From: Irineochytrium annulatum
Taxonomy: Eukaryota; Chytridiomycota; Chytridiomycetes; Chytridiales; Chytridiaceae
Reading direction: 5' to 3'
NCBI GenBank assembly: GCA_027600665.1
Contig: JADGJL010001017.1
Span: forward strand, 1 to 10,964
DNA length: 10,964 nt
Shown here: positions 1 through 7,917 of the stretch, in pieces
How the letters are laid out: each line of letters starts with the position of its first letter
Numbering within the stretch: position 1 is the stretch's first letter
Position numbers and translations under genes: made by a program
Notes under the pieces: model-generated
What the model was told of the DNA's origin: nothing
What the model saw: the letters and a program-made list of their open reading frames with translations, nothing else
The model's database searches: none

Positions 1-1200
1 GGTTACACGGGGGGGGGGTGTTAGGGATGGGGAGGCGTGAGGAACCACCGTTGGGATTGATGACGAAGGTTCTTTTGTAGATTGGACGACCTCCGTAGCG
101 ATCTTCACACTCTTCATGAACTCTTTCGTCTTCACCATATGTGTACGTTTGTTACCGGATGTGCGGGACGGTGCCATATCCCCTCGCAGGGTTAGCCACC
201 AATGATTTACAAGTTGTTGCTTTATAGCGCGCTTTTTCTTGCATTTACATCTCAATCACTCTAATAGCCTGGCTTTCTTTTCAATTGACATTACGGAGAA
301 TATGTTTTCGCAAAGCCTCTTCACCTCTTATTTGAATATCACACTGTACACCCGGGCGTTATTTCATTACGTTGGTTATTGGCCGTTTTAAGATTCGTGC
401 GCGAATACAGGAATGTTTTGTCATCTTACCTGTCTTGTTTTTCAAAGTTGGAATATTTTTTACATCCTGTTCTTGGCGTGTTGGTCACCCATGACATAAC
501 GGTCAGACGGATGATTGCGACCGATAACTGATGGCATTGTGCAGCGGAAAGCATGAATTATTCGCCTTGATATCTCAGCGATACCTTCATTATTCTCTCC
601 GCTAGACCTGACATGATCTTTTCTCGCACGCAAACTGGACAAATTCCATCGGCACCGACGGTGTTCTCCGCCTTAAACCCATTCAGATCGTGTGTACGCG
701 CGCCCTTCTGTTGCCTTTGGCATGGAGATGCACACCCGGGGCCGTGTCCTTTGCAAGCGCGAACCCCATCATCGCGAGGGGAGGGATGGGACGTTTTTTC
801 GAGGGCGATTTTCATGACCGCCTAGATGGAGATACACAGGCCTCCTGCGGCAAGAACGTGGACGCCACACTACAGCCCAGGTATTCGTTGTAAATTGGTG
901 TCATTGGCAGCCGAACGAACCTCTAGGAATCGGGCTTAACATCTGGCTCGCTGACGGGCCAGCAGGCATCGACGATCCGAAGCAACATATTAATGTAAGG
1001 CGCATACGCTCGGGGGGCTGAAGCCAGCACCAGTCAGAAATATCTTCAAATCTGAAGCAAAGTATAGGATGACGACGAACGGGGCGCCACCTTTACATGG
1101 TTGGTTTATGGTAGGCGGATGCCCCGACACCCTTAGCGGCCGGGTTCCAGGCTCGGCTTTCATTTCTTTTAAGTTTAATACCACAATGACGCTCTCGTCA
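1..1200. other. 5' spacer, no supportable gene
   Basis: I see no gene here that I can defend. The open frames are short (under 90 codons up to the promoter of the next gene), overlap one another on both strands, lack the strong third-position GC of the real exons, and resemble no family I know. A run of ten G at 9-18 is followed by a single TTAGGG, which is too little to call telomeric. The last 100 bases lead into the TATA element of the VWD gene. Confidence 0.6.
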
Positions 1201-1207
1201 TATAAAA
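1201..1207 (+). promoter_or_regulatory. TATA box of the VWD/EGF gene
   Basis: TATAAAA lies 53 bases before the ATG at 1260. A start site about 25-35 bases downstream would leave a very short 5' leader. The stretch between is rich in CA and CCA (1236-1259), as is common in fungal leaders. No other strong TATA motif lies close to this start. Confidence 0.6.
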
Positions 1208-1259
1208 GATCTAGAGACTTACGGTCCAACCTCACCATACAACCCCACACCACACCACG

Positions 1260-3608
1260 ATGCTCTCCCAGCTCGCTCTCGTGGCCTCCGTCGCGGCCAT
1301 CGCCTCCGCCCGGCCTTCCAACCCGCTCCTTGAGCGGCGGAGGGACTGTATCAAAAATGGTTTGGTCTTCGACCCGCCGACCCTTACGCTTGACGACACC
1401 AACTTCGAGGGGACCTTCACCGTCAAGCTTGCGGCCGAGCCGAAGGGCGACGTCGAGGTCTACCTCGACGCCAGTAACATCCTCTTCAGCGACGCCGTCC
1501 TCGCGTTCGACAGCTCGAACTGGAACAAGGTAACAAATTTAATCGCATGCTACTCTAGTTGACCGTAATGCTAACGAAAATAATAACAGGGCCAGAAGGT
1601 TAGCGTCGTCGGCGATGCGAAGTTCTACGGCAACATCAAGACCGAGACCATCAAGATCGAGGCGGATATCGACGCGCCCTGCGACAACCTGTGCCCACAG
1701 GACTACACCGGCTCGAGGACGTCGTACCCGGGCCAGACCTGCGGCTGGGCTGGCGACCCGCACATCACCACTTTCGACTCGATTGATGCCTTTTTCCTGT
1801 GGGTTTTTTTCTTTTATCGGTTCACAACTGCAGTCTAACATGTTGAACCTAGTGGTCAGGGTATCTACCACTACGTCCAGTCCGAGCACCTCAATATCCA
1901 GGCCTACATGTATCCTTGCACCTACCAGGCCTTCGCTCCCGCCACCTGCACTGGCGCAGTTGCGATCCGCTACGGCGACAGCGCCGTGCTCCTCTCGATC
2001 GCATCCGACGACTTCAAGACCGCAGCTCTCAACGGCAAGAAGCTGCCCCCGCTCAAGCTCCAGAAGATCACCGACGACGTCTCGGGCATTACCTGGACGC
2101 CTAACAACGGCGATGCGTCCGACACGTGGGTTATCACCCTCGCCGACGGCTCCAGCGTCCACATCACCACCTCTTACAACTCTGAAATGAACTGGATGGA
2201 CGTGTCAGTCTTCCTCGCCGCAGGCTACTACGGCAAGTGTGGAGGTCTCTGCAACCAGCACTTGAGCACCGGAAAGGGCGACGGCTTGCTCCACGGTCTC
2301 GACGGCAAGACCTTCTCGCACACGTCCGCGGCTGACATCATGGCGTGGGGCAAGACGTGGGAGGTCGAGGCGGGCGATAGCTTGTTCCACTCTCACTACA
2401 CCCCTGGTTCGCACACGCACCCTGTCAAGTACACTCCCGTTAAAGGTGGCAAGTGCCCGTTGCACCACACGGAGTGCCCTGCAGAGACGACCGCGGTGAC
2501 CTCGACGGCGGCACCGGTCAAGACGACGACCACAGAGCCCGCTTACCAGCCGCCGGCGGTGACCTCGACGGCCGCGGCTTCGAAGACGACTCTCACCACC
2601 GATGTGCCCGCCGTCACCTCGACCGCAGCTGCCGTTCTGACGACGACCACGACGGTCCCTGTCGTCATCACAACTACGGCTGTCACTCAGACCACGACGA
2701 CGAAGCATGATTTGCCCAAGTACACTCCGACCACGTGCACGTATGTCTCCCCCTCGGCGACCTCTACCGCCGCGGCTCAGATCACCACCGTTCCGGCTGT
2801 CTACCCGACGTCGGCCGCAGCGGCCGGCAAAGCCACCGCCCCCGTCACTTCCTCCGCCGCCCCGGTCTCGACTCCCTCCACCTCCATCGGCACCGTCACG
2901 AACCCCGTCACCAACAACAGCTACCCCATCATCCAGCCCCCGGCTTACGTGCCCCCGACCGACTCCCACGTCGCTGCCGCTGAGTCCCACTGCACCGAGA
3001 TCCTCACCACCGGCTGCGAGAAGGTCCTGCCCGACGTCTACGCCACCTACCTCGCTGCCTGCGTGGCGGACATCCTCTCGACGGGCTCCTACATTTTCTG
3101 CGAGAACACGCGCCGCTCCTACAACCAGCGCTGCGCCAAGATCCTCGGCCAGATGACCTCCGACGTCGACCCCACCGTCGCTGCCGCCGCCGCCCAGGTC
3201 CACGCCGCGGCCGGCTACAACGATGCGAGCTGCCCCAACAGCTGCAGCGGGAACGGCGTCTGTGGGGACTGCGGATGCAAGTGTGCGGCGCCCTTCACCG
3301 GCCTGGACTGCAGCGTCGACATGACGAAGCTCCCCGTCATCGTGGCGCCGGTGCTCGGCGCCACTGGCTCGATGGCCGTGAGTCAGTTCGGCAACAACGT
3401 GACCAACGCCGTCCCCGAGCCCATGCCCGTGATGTCGGCCGCCGCCGCCGGCAAGGCCATGCCGACCTACGCCCCCATTGCTTCGACCAAGGCTCCTACC
3501 GTTCAGAAGCCGACGGTGGCTGGCGACGTGTACCTCAGCGCGGCTGGGTCCGTCAAGGCGGCTGCGGCCCTGATCCTGGCGCCTGTCCTCGCCGCCCTCC
3601 TGCTTTAA
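1260..3608 (+). CDS. Secreted GPI-type protein with VWD, C8-like and EGF-like modules
   Basis: Model: exons 1260-1529, 1590-1798 and 1853-3608, giving 744 residues. Intron 1 (1530-1589) has donor gtaaca and branch CTAAC at 1571. Intron 2 (1799-1852) has donor gtgggt and branch CTAAC at 1834. Its splice rebuilds FFLGQGIYHYV, the usual start of a VWD domain. The order is a signal peptide (about 1-18), an N-terminal domain with few Cys, then VWD (about 140-295) opening with CGWAGDPHITTFD and closing with KCGGLCN and DIMAWGKTWEV. A Thr/Ala/Pro linker (about 370-530) follows, then a Cys cluster (about 540-590) resembling the C8 domain that accompanies VWD in animal proteins. One EGF-like module (about 620-646, CSGNGVC..CKCAAPFTGLDC) and a hydrophobic C-terminus ending in LLL, typical of a GPI signal, complete it. 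VWD proteins mediate adhesion or polymerise extracellularly, so I infer a surface adhesin or matrix protein. The domain calls are firm; the function is inferred. Confidence 0.85.
2493..2792 (+). repeat. Degenerate AVTSTAA repeats in the stalk
   Basis: Four imperfect 39-base units begin at 2493, 2556, 2610 and 2754. They encode AVTSTAAPVKTTT, AVTSTAAASKTTL, AVTSTAAAVLTTT and SATSTAAAQITTV. The spacers are Pro- and Thr-rich. The region is dense in Ser/Thr and likely O-glycosylated, making an extended stalk between the VWD domain and the Cys-rich C-terminal modules. The third bases have diverged while the protein pattern is kept, so the repeats are not recent copies. Confidence 0.7.
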
Positions 3609-4225
3609 GCCGTTTTTTTCGTTCTTCTCTTTTGTCTACCTCCTGTACATTTCAGCCCTTCCTTCGTTGCTTGCCTACCCCTTTTCCTTACCTTTCCTGT
3701 ATCCACAATTTTTCATCACCAGGCCCACCCCTTTTTCGCATCATTTTCTCTCCTTTCCTCTGCAATCTTGCTTTTTCTCTCCTACACTGTGCAATAACCT
3801 CTGTACTGGCGGTATAGATGATAACCAATTTCTGTTTACCAATCAATCAGTAGCGCACTTCTTGTTTTTTCCGATCCCCGTTTGTTCCGTTTCACTTTTA
3901 CTGTCGATAGACCGTAGATGATATATTGTAGACAATGATGTTAACAAATAAAGTACACTTGTTCTCTTTTTAATTTGGGCGGTGTAGCGTTTTCATCGAC
4001 CAACGGTTAGCACTGGTCGAGCGGCGCAGAGTCTAGAAGTTATTCTCCCATGTTTATCTGCGTGCTCGCACGGTTCAGTGGCAATATATGGATATATTTA
4101 GGATATAGAATTCCAACAAATATACATATACCTCCCCAATTGCGCTAGTCGTTACTAGTCTCGGCGCTGATATTGAAGCCGTCTCACCACCCCTGCACCC
4201 TTTCACACCGCCAACCCCAACCATT
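3609..4225. other. Convergent intergenic region
   Basis: This is the shared 3' flank of two convergent genes. It starts pyrimidine-rich (3609-3800), holds the AATAAA at 3947, and then an AT-rich patch (about 4083-4135) with repeated GGATATA-like words. A perfect 5-base stem with a 4-base loop (ctagt/actag) lies near 4145-4158. Open frames here are low in complexity and show no third-position GC bias. Confidence 0.55.
3947..3952 (+). terminator. Poly(A) signal of the VWD gene
   Basis: AATAAA lies 339 bases after the stop codon, downstream of a pyrimidine-rich 3' region (3610-3800). It is the only canonical signal I noted between this gene and the convergent gene that ends at 4226. Confidence 0.5.
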
Positions 4226-4967
4226 TCAACCAATCTTCCCCAGAAGCCCCTTGTACACCCTCGCTAGCTGCTTCCCTTCCCTCAGCTCCCCAGCGACATA
4301 CTGTGCCATCACGTCCGCGCTCAGGACCGGGTTGCTGATCACGTTGATAATAAGCTGGATCGGCCTGTCCCTGTATATCCGCAGCGCCCCCAAAGTCCCC
4401 TCCGTCCTGGCGCGCGCGACCGTCGGCGAAGTGCCCTCGAAGGTATGCTCCACCATCGCGTCAGACGCCGCGTCGTACTTGAGGCGGGTAATAGAGGATT
4501 TCTCGACGTCCTTGAACAACTCCCTATAGTAACCCGTCCCGCAGCTGTCGCTAGCGCACTCGGCAAACCTGTGATTTTACAATGGTAAATAACCCTTCAC
4601 GCAACCGAGCCACAATAGAGAGATTTAGCGCACCTCAGCTCGGCCCTCCCTAAGCACTTCCCAACATCCACGTGCGTAAAGTCCAAGAGCCGGTTCTTGT
4701 ATCTCGGGTGATCAAAGATTTTCTGTGCGTCGCCGTGCAAGGTCACGTTGCACCAGATGTGTGTCGTGGACGCTCTGATCCCGGGTTCCGCCACGAGGTG
4801 CGGTTGGAAGATGTGCTTGATGTATTGGGAGAGCAAGGGATGGCGGACATTTGAGGGCCAGGAGAGGAGGGAGGGCAGGCGGAGAGCGAGCGGGTTCGAG
4901 CGGCGGCCCTGGAAGAGGAAGAAGATTTAGTGGGCTCCCGGGGTGAAGTGTATTAAGAAACGGGCAT
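4226..4967 (-). CDS. Possible mitochondrial uS3-like ribosomal protein (weak)
   Basis: Exons read on the minus strand are 4908-4634 and 4568-4226, joined by a 65-base intron (4633-4569, donor gtgcgc, acceptor cacag) whose splice rebuilds ELRFAECASD. A strong acceptor (cttcttcctcttccag, ending at 4909) shows that another exon lies upstream. The simplest is a two-codon exon, 4967-4962 (Met-Pro), with a 53-base intron but a poor donor (gtttct), giving 207 residues. The alternative is 5242-5045, in phase, with a better donor (gtgaga). With the short start the protein opens MPGRRSNPLALRLP, like the N..NP..RL start of uS3. Its last 45 residues (IQLIINVISNPVLSADVMAQYVAGEL in two parts: IQLIINVISNPV, then LSADVMAQYVAGEL) recall the uS3 stretch after the KH domain. 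The KH GxxG loop is not evident, and the C-terminal S3 domain is absent. The basic N-terminus could be a mitochondrial presequence. The exon structure is fairly sure; the family is a tentative inference. Confidence 0.5.
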
Positions 4968-5637
4968 GGGAATGCAGTCGAGATGGCTTTCTAAAGCCCT
5001 CGATCGTCCACGCCATCCTCGAATCCTAGCCGTCGCGGTCTCACTTCTGGCAGGGCGTAAGCGACCGTAGCCACTCCCGTCCGCGCCGTCGCGTATCGTC
5101 TGGCATTAACTCCTCGTCGCCAGCGCCAGTCCTCGGATCCTCCGGACCATCCCCGCTCTACGATCAGCCTCGTCCTGGCTCCTCGCTCACCATCTCCAGC
5201 AAGTAAAAGAATGCCGATTTTGCACCTTTGACAGCTCAGCATTCAACTCTTGCTTTACAATTCAACAGGCCCAAAAGTGTCCCATCAGGTTTGAGTCATC
5301 TAAGGCAGCTCACCACCAGAACAAGACTGACGGCCGGCTCGACATATCAATACATTGTCAGCGTCGTCACGGACCATTGCTTCAATAACCACTTGTCACA
5401 TCTTAAGGCGGTCAGTACGCTGGGGTTATTAGGTGCTTTCCCATGGCGGTGGCGCTCAAGGTAATACCTCATATCGCAGAACCCCAACCAGCGGCCTCCT
5501 CGCATTCTCGCAGCCTCGCTTCAAGTCGTCAACTCGACTGGTATGGTTGTATTGGCATCCTGGCCGGCCTCCTCGGCCATTACCTGGGGCGGGTGCAGGC
5601 AGAAGCAGCTGGTGAGGGTGAGACCGACCATTGGGAT
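4968..5637. other. Spacer between two minus-strand genes
   Basis: No gene here is clearly supported. The segment may hold an alternative first exon of the uS3-like gene on the minus strand (5242-5045), but its third-position GC is lower than in firm exons. A plus-strand frame starting at 5443 (good ATG context, cccATGG) runs 129 codons but overlaps the better-supported minus-strand ORF and has only about half G/C at its third positions. Confidence 0.4.
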
Positions 5638-5937
5638 TTAGCGCCAAATAGCCTTCATCAACGTCCCCAGCGCGTCGACGAGAATGCATTTCGCATTCAC
5701 CACGATCCGGAACACGTGCAGACTCAATATGTCCTCGGCAATCTGCCCGCATTCAGTCCGGATGCGGCGGTCAACCTTGATGGCATTCCACCCGCGCTCG
5801 CTGAAGTTGCCGTCGAACATCGCGCTAAGTAGTCCGACCCCCGGCGGAGAATGGGCAGGTGGATAAAGAAGTGCTGACATGTCGGGGAGGTGCAGGAGGT
5901 GCATCGATGGGATCGGTTTGTTCATGTCGTGGGCCAT
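5638..5937 (-). CDS. Small unrecognised protein, 99 aa
   Basis: The minus-strand frame from ATG at 5937 to TAA at 5638 encodes 99 residues (MAHDMNKPIPSM... to ...TLMKAIWR). I do not recognise it. It is mixed in character: a His/Pro-rich start, then a region with alternating charged and hydrophobic residues (AEDILSLHVFRIVVNAKCIL). No signal peptide, membrane segment or metal-binding Cys pattern is visible. Over 5640-5832 about 78% of its third positions are G or C, against about 50% for the competing plus-strand frame, so this strand is the likelier one. An upstream exon may exist: a high-GC3 frame around 6080-6023 could be joined by splicing, but I cannot fix the junctions. It is transcribed divergently from the thioredoxin-like gene. 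It may also be a gene remnant. Confidence 0.35.
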   Translation of the reverse strand: MAHDMNKPIPSMHLLHLPDMSALLYPPAHSPPGVGLLSAMFDGNFSERGWNAIKVDRRIRTECGQIAEDILSLHVFRIVVNAKCILVDALGTLMKAIWR

Positions 5938-6127
5938 TTCAAGCACGGCAGAGCTCCCCGTTCATGCGGCCTTTGGCGACAGCAGGTACGGGACGGCCCG
6001 AATCACACGAAGAACTTGAGCGAGGCCGTGAGGAGAACCGGGCGTAATCGCGAGAGGATGTGGCCATCACTAGCATTGTGAACAAACCTTTCCGCGTTTG
6101 GTTTTGCACAACAACAGACAAGCCGCC
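5938..6127. promoter_or_regulatory. Divergent promoter spacer
   Basis: About 190 bases separate the proposed minus-strand start at 5937 from the ATG at 6128, so both genes would be driven from here if the small ORF is real. No clear TATA box is visible. The last 30 bases before 6128 are CA-rich and end in a good start context (gccgccATGt). Confidence 0.35.
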
Positions 6128-7285
6128 ATGTCGACCGCCTCCTCCTCCCGCCGACCCATGCCGGCCGCCGTGCTCCTCGTCGTCCTCCTGGTCCTCGCAA
6201 TCCTGTCGGCGGGGACCGTCGCTGCTAAGAAGATGACGCCCGAGGAGAAGAAGGCGCTGCGGGATGCGGCGGATGCGGCGGACTTGAGCATTCGTCATTT
6301 TGACCACGATCAGGTCGAGCCGACGATCAGCAAGGGTGTATGGTTGATCTTCTTCGGTATGTCTAGAGTGCTTCTTGGTCGGTCAGCTTTTTATCGCTGG
6401 GCCGGTTCTTTCAATGGAATGTCTTGCTAACCAGCATCATCGTTCCCATTCTCGTTCAGGTGCTGTCACCTGCAAGTAAGCTTTTATTGTCTCTCGTTCA
6501 TTTTGCATTGTTGTTTATCGGACGATTTTTTTTAGGTACACTCAGAAGTTTACACCGATTTGTATGTTTTGCTTTCACCGATGGCGAACTTAACAAGTCA
6601 TAATAGGGCTGGACTTCCAGAGGGCGCTGGACTCCAGGTACCCAACCGGCCTTCCCAAGAACTACGGCATCGCGAAGGTAGAGTGCTCCGAGGATCCGGG
6701 TAAGGGCCCTTCACTTCCAACAGTTTTGCAACGCAACCTAAGACGTGCCTTACTCTCCCTCCTTTCCCAGATTTCTGCACCCAAACCCACGGCGTCGACG
6801 GCTACCCGACCACGTACCTCTTTGAGGACGGCGTCCGGCAGGAGGAGTATAAGTTTGAGGACGAGACGTACGCGCTCTTGGATTATCTCGAGGGGAAGCA
6901 CCGCCAGTACCTCCACCGGAACTCCAATGCTGGTTCCGCGCACGAGGACGTTGCCGCCGCCGCCGGCGCACCGGCTGCCCCCAAAGCGCCCGCGGTTAAG
7001 GCCGCCGATGGCGACGCTGGGCACAAGTCGTCTCCGTTGTTGCCAGTGGAGTATGACGATGAGGAAGCGGAGGAGCAGACGAAGCTCAAGGAATCGGTAC
7101 GGACATCGTTCTAGTCATTGTTCTTTACTCTCTAATCGCGGTTGTTTCTTTAGGGCCTCGGCATTGGAGGTTTCGTTCTGTTTTGCTTAATTGGTGCCGT
7201 CGCGGTGGTGTCCTACCGGGCGTACTCCAAGTCGTCCGGCAAGCCGAAGTACCGCGGCCTCCCTACAATGGCTCAGAGGACGTGA
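6128..7285 (+). CDS. Thioredoxin-fold transmembrane protein with CxxT active site (PDI/TMX-like)
   Basis: Six exons: 6128-6356, 6460-6475, 6536-6561, 6607-6699, 6771-7096 and 7154-7285, giving 273 residues. All junctions are GT..AG and keep the frame. The N-terminus (about 12-33) is a signal peptide or anchor. The thioredoxin domain (about 55-160) shows WLIFFGAVTCKYTQKFTPIW, equivalent to the FYAPWCGHCKxLAPxW strand of PDI proteins. Cys81 is kept but the second active-site Cys is Thr84. The KVECSEDPDFC segment (Cys117, Cys124) and the cis-proline motif GYPT (Pro134) match the family. An Ala/Pro- then acid-rich linker (about 170-225) precedes a second membrane helix (GLGIGGFVLFCLIGAVAVV) and a short basic tail. 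In the known family such proteins sit in the ER with the thioredoxin domain in the lumen. The CxxT site suggests substrate trapping, isomerase or chaperone work rather than net oxidation; that is inference. Confidence 0.85.
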
Positions 7286-7394
7286 TCTGTTGGACTTCTC
7301 TCTCGCCGCGTTTCTATTACCGACTATGATATTCGACCTTCGTTTGTCATCTCACTCCCTATTCCCTTTTTTCATTTATATAATCTAAGCGTAA

Positions 7395-7400
7395 AATAAA
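7395..7400 (+). terminator. Poly(A) signal of the thioredoxin-like gene
   Basis: AATAAA lies 110 bases after the stop codon at 7285, within an AT-rich 3' region, a usual distance for fungal mRNAs. Confidence 0.55.
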
Positions 7401-7568
7401 CGAGTTTGTGCATCTTCGAGCATATTTTGCCAGCGTGGAACCTCCGATTCGTGCGCTGACGCTTCCCCAGCATCCGGGCAGCTTTAGACTAGTTAACGTC
7501 CCTGCATGCATGTGGCCCAGTCATTCTTGGCCTCCGACCGTAACGCTCGCAAGTGTGCGAACATGAAA

Positions 7569-7613
7569 AGCAACAGCTCGAATTCTTCGCACTCGAAAGT
7601 TGTTGCTGTTGCT
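7569..7613. repeat. Inverted repeat, 9-base arms
   Basis: The arms agcaacagc (7569-7577) and gctgttgct (7605-7613) are perfect inverted copies separated by 27 bases, which themselves include the near-palindrome cgaattcttcg. It lies between the thioredoxin-like and LRR genes, so it could be a regulatory element or a hairpin in a long transcript. It may equally be chance. Confidence 0.35.
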
Positions 7614-7623
7614 ACTTGAAAGA

Positions 7624-7633
7624 TATATTTATA
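7624..7633 (+). promoter_or_regulatory. TATA-like element upstream of the LRR gene
   Basis: TATATTTATA is the clearest TATA-like word upstream of the LRR gene, but it sits 285 bases before the ATG at 7918. If used, the leader would be about 250 bases or contain an intron. Confidence 0.25.
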
Positions 7634-7765
7634 CCACCAGAGCAGAAGGCGTGCGATGAATGGGATGGGCCAAGATAACGGAACCAGTCAAGGCAGTTTG
7701 ACTCTCTGACAACCGTTTCAGAGACGCCGTGTCGCGTCGAAACGCTGTACATTGAAACGCGGTCG

Positions 7766-7791
7766 GCCGCATAACAACTCGCCGCATAACA
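7766..7791. repeat. Direct repeat GCCGCATAACA
   Basis: Two exact 11-base copies (7766-7776 and 7781-7791) are spaced 15 bases start to start, about 130-150 bases before the LRR start codon. The position and spacing suit a paired transcription-factor site, but I cannot name a factor. Confidence 0.4.
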
Positions 7792-7917
7792 GCCTGCTCG
7801 ATTCCCCCAAGCTCGCAATCTTTCATCCTTCAACCCGCATACCCCACCAGCCAGTCGCCGTCCGCCGTCGCCGTCCGTTCCCTTCCCCTCCTCGCCAACC
7901 CGCCCCACCTCGATACC

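Larger units (their letters stand above)
7286..7917. other. Spacer and upstream region of the LRR gene
   Basis: The 3' flank of the thioredoxin-like gene ends near 7420. The rest is the upstream region of the LRR gene. It contains an inverted repeat (7569-7613), a TATA-like word (7624-7633), a direct repeat (7766-7791) and a pyrimidine-rich, GCC/GTC-repetitive leader (7850-7917). Frames on either strand here look like shadows or chance. Confidence 0.5.

Noticed and set aside
9..27. G10 run followed by TTAGGG near the left end, possibly telomeric
   Set aside because: A single TTAGGG with no tandem array; the surrounding sequence is ordinary spacer.
558..825. Overlapping short ORFs on both strands of the left spacer
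   Set aside because: Short, mutually overlapping, no third-position bias, no recognisable motif; one Cys pair alone is not a zinc site.
2453..2792. Tandem repeats considered as a CRISPR-like or satellite array
   Set aside because: The units are imperfect, in frame and encode a Thr/Ala/Pro stalk within a protein; spacers are not unique inserts.
2205..3203. Long minus-strand ORF of 332 codons, Gly/Arg/Asp-rich
   Set aside because: It is the antisense shadow of the VWD gene's GC-rich, repeat-coding exon, which has clear domains and flanking signals.
5443..5832. Plus-strand ORF of 129 codons with good start context
   Set aside because: Third positions are only about 50-56% G/C, whereas the overlapping minus-strand frame shows about 78%; there is no recognisable family. 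Not fully excluded.
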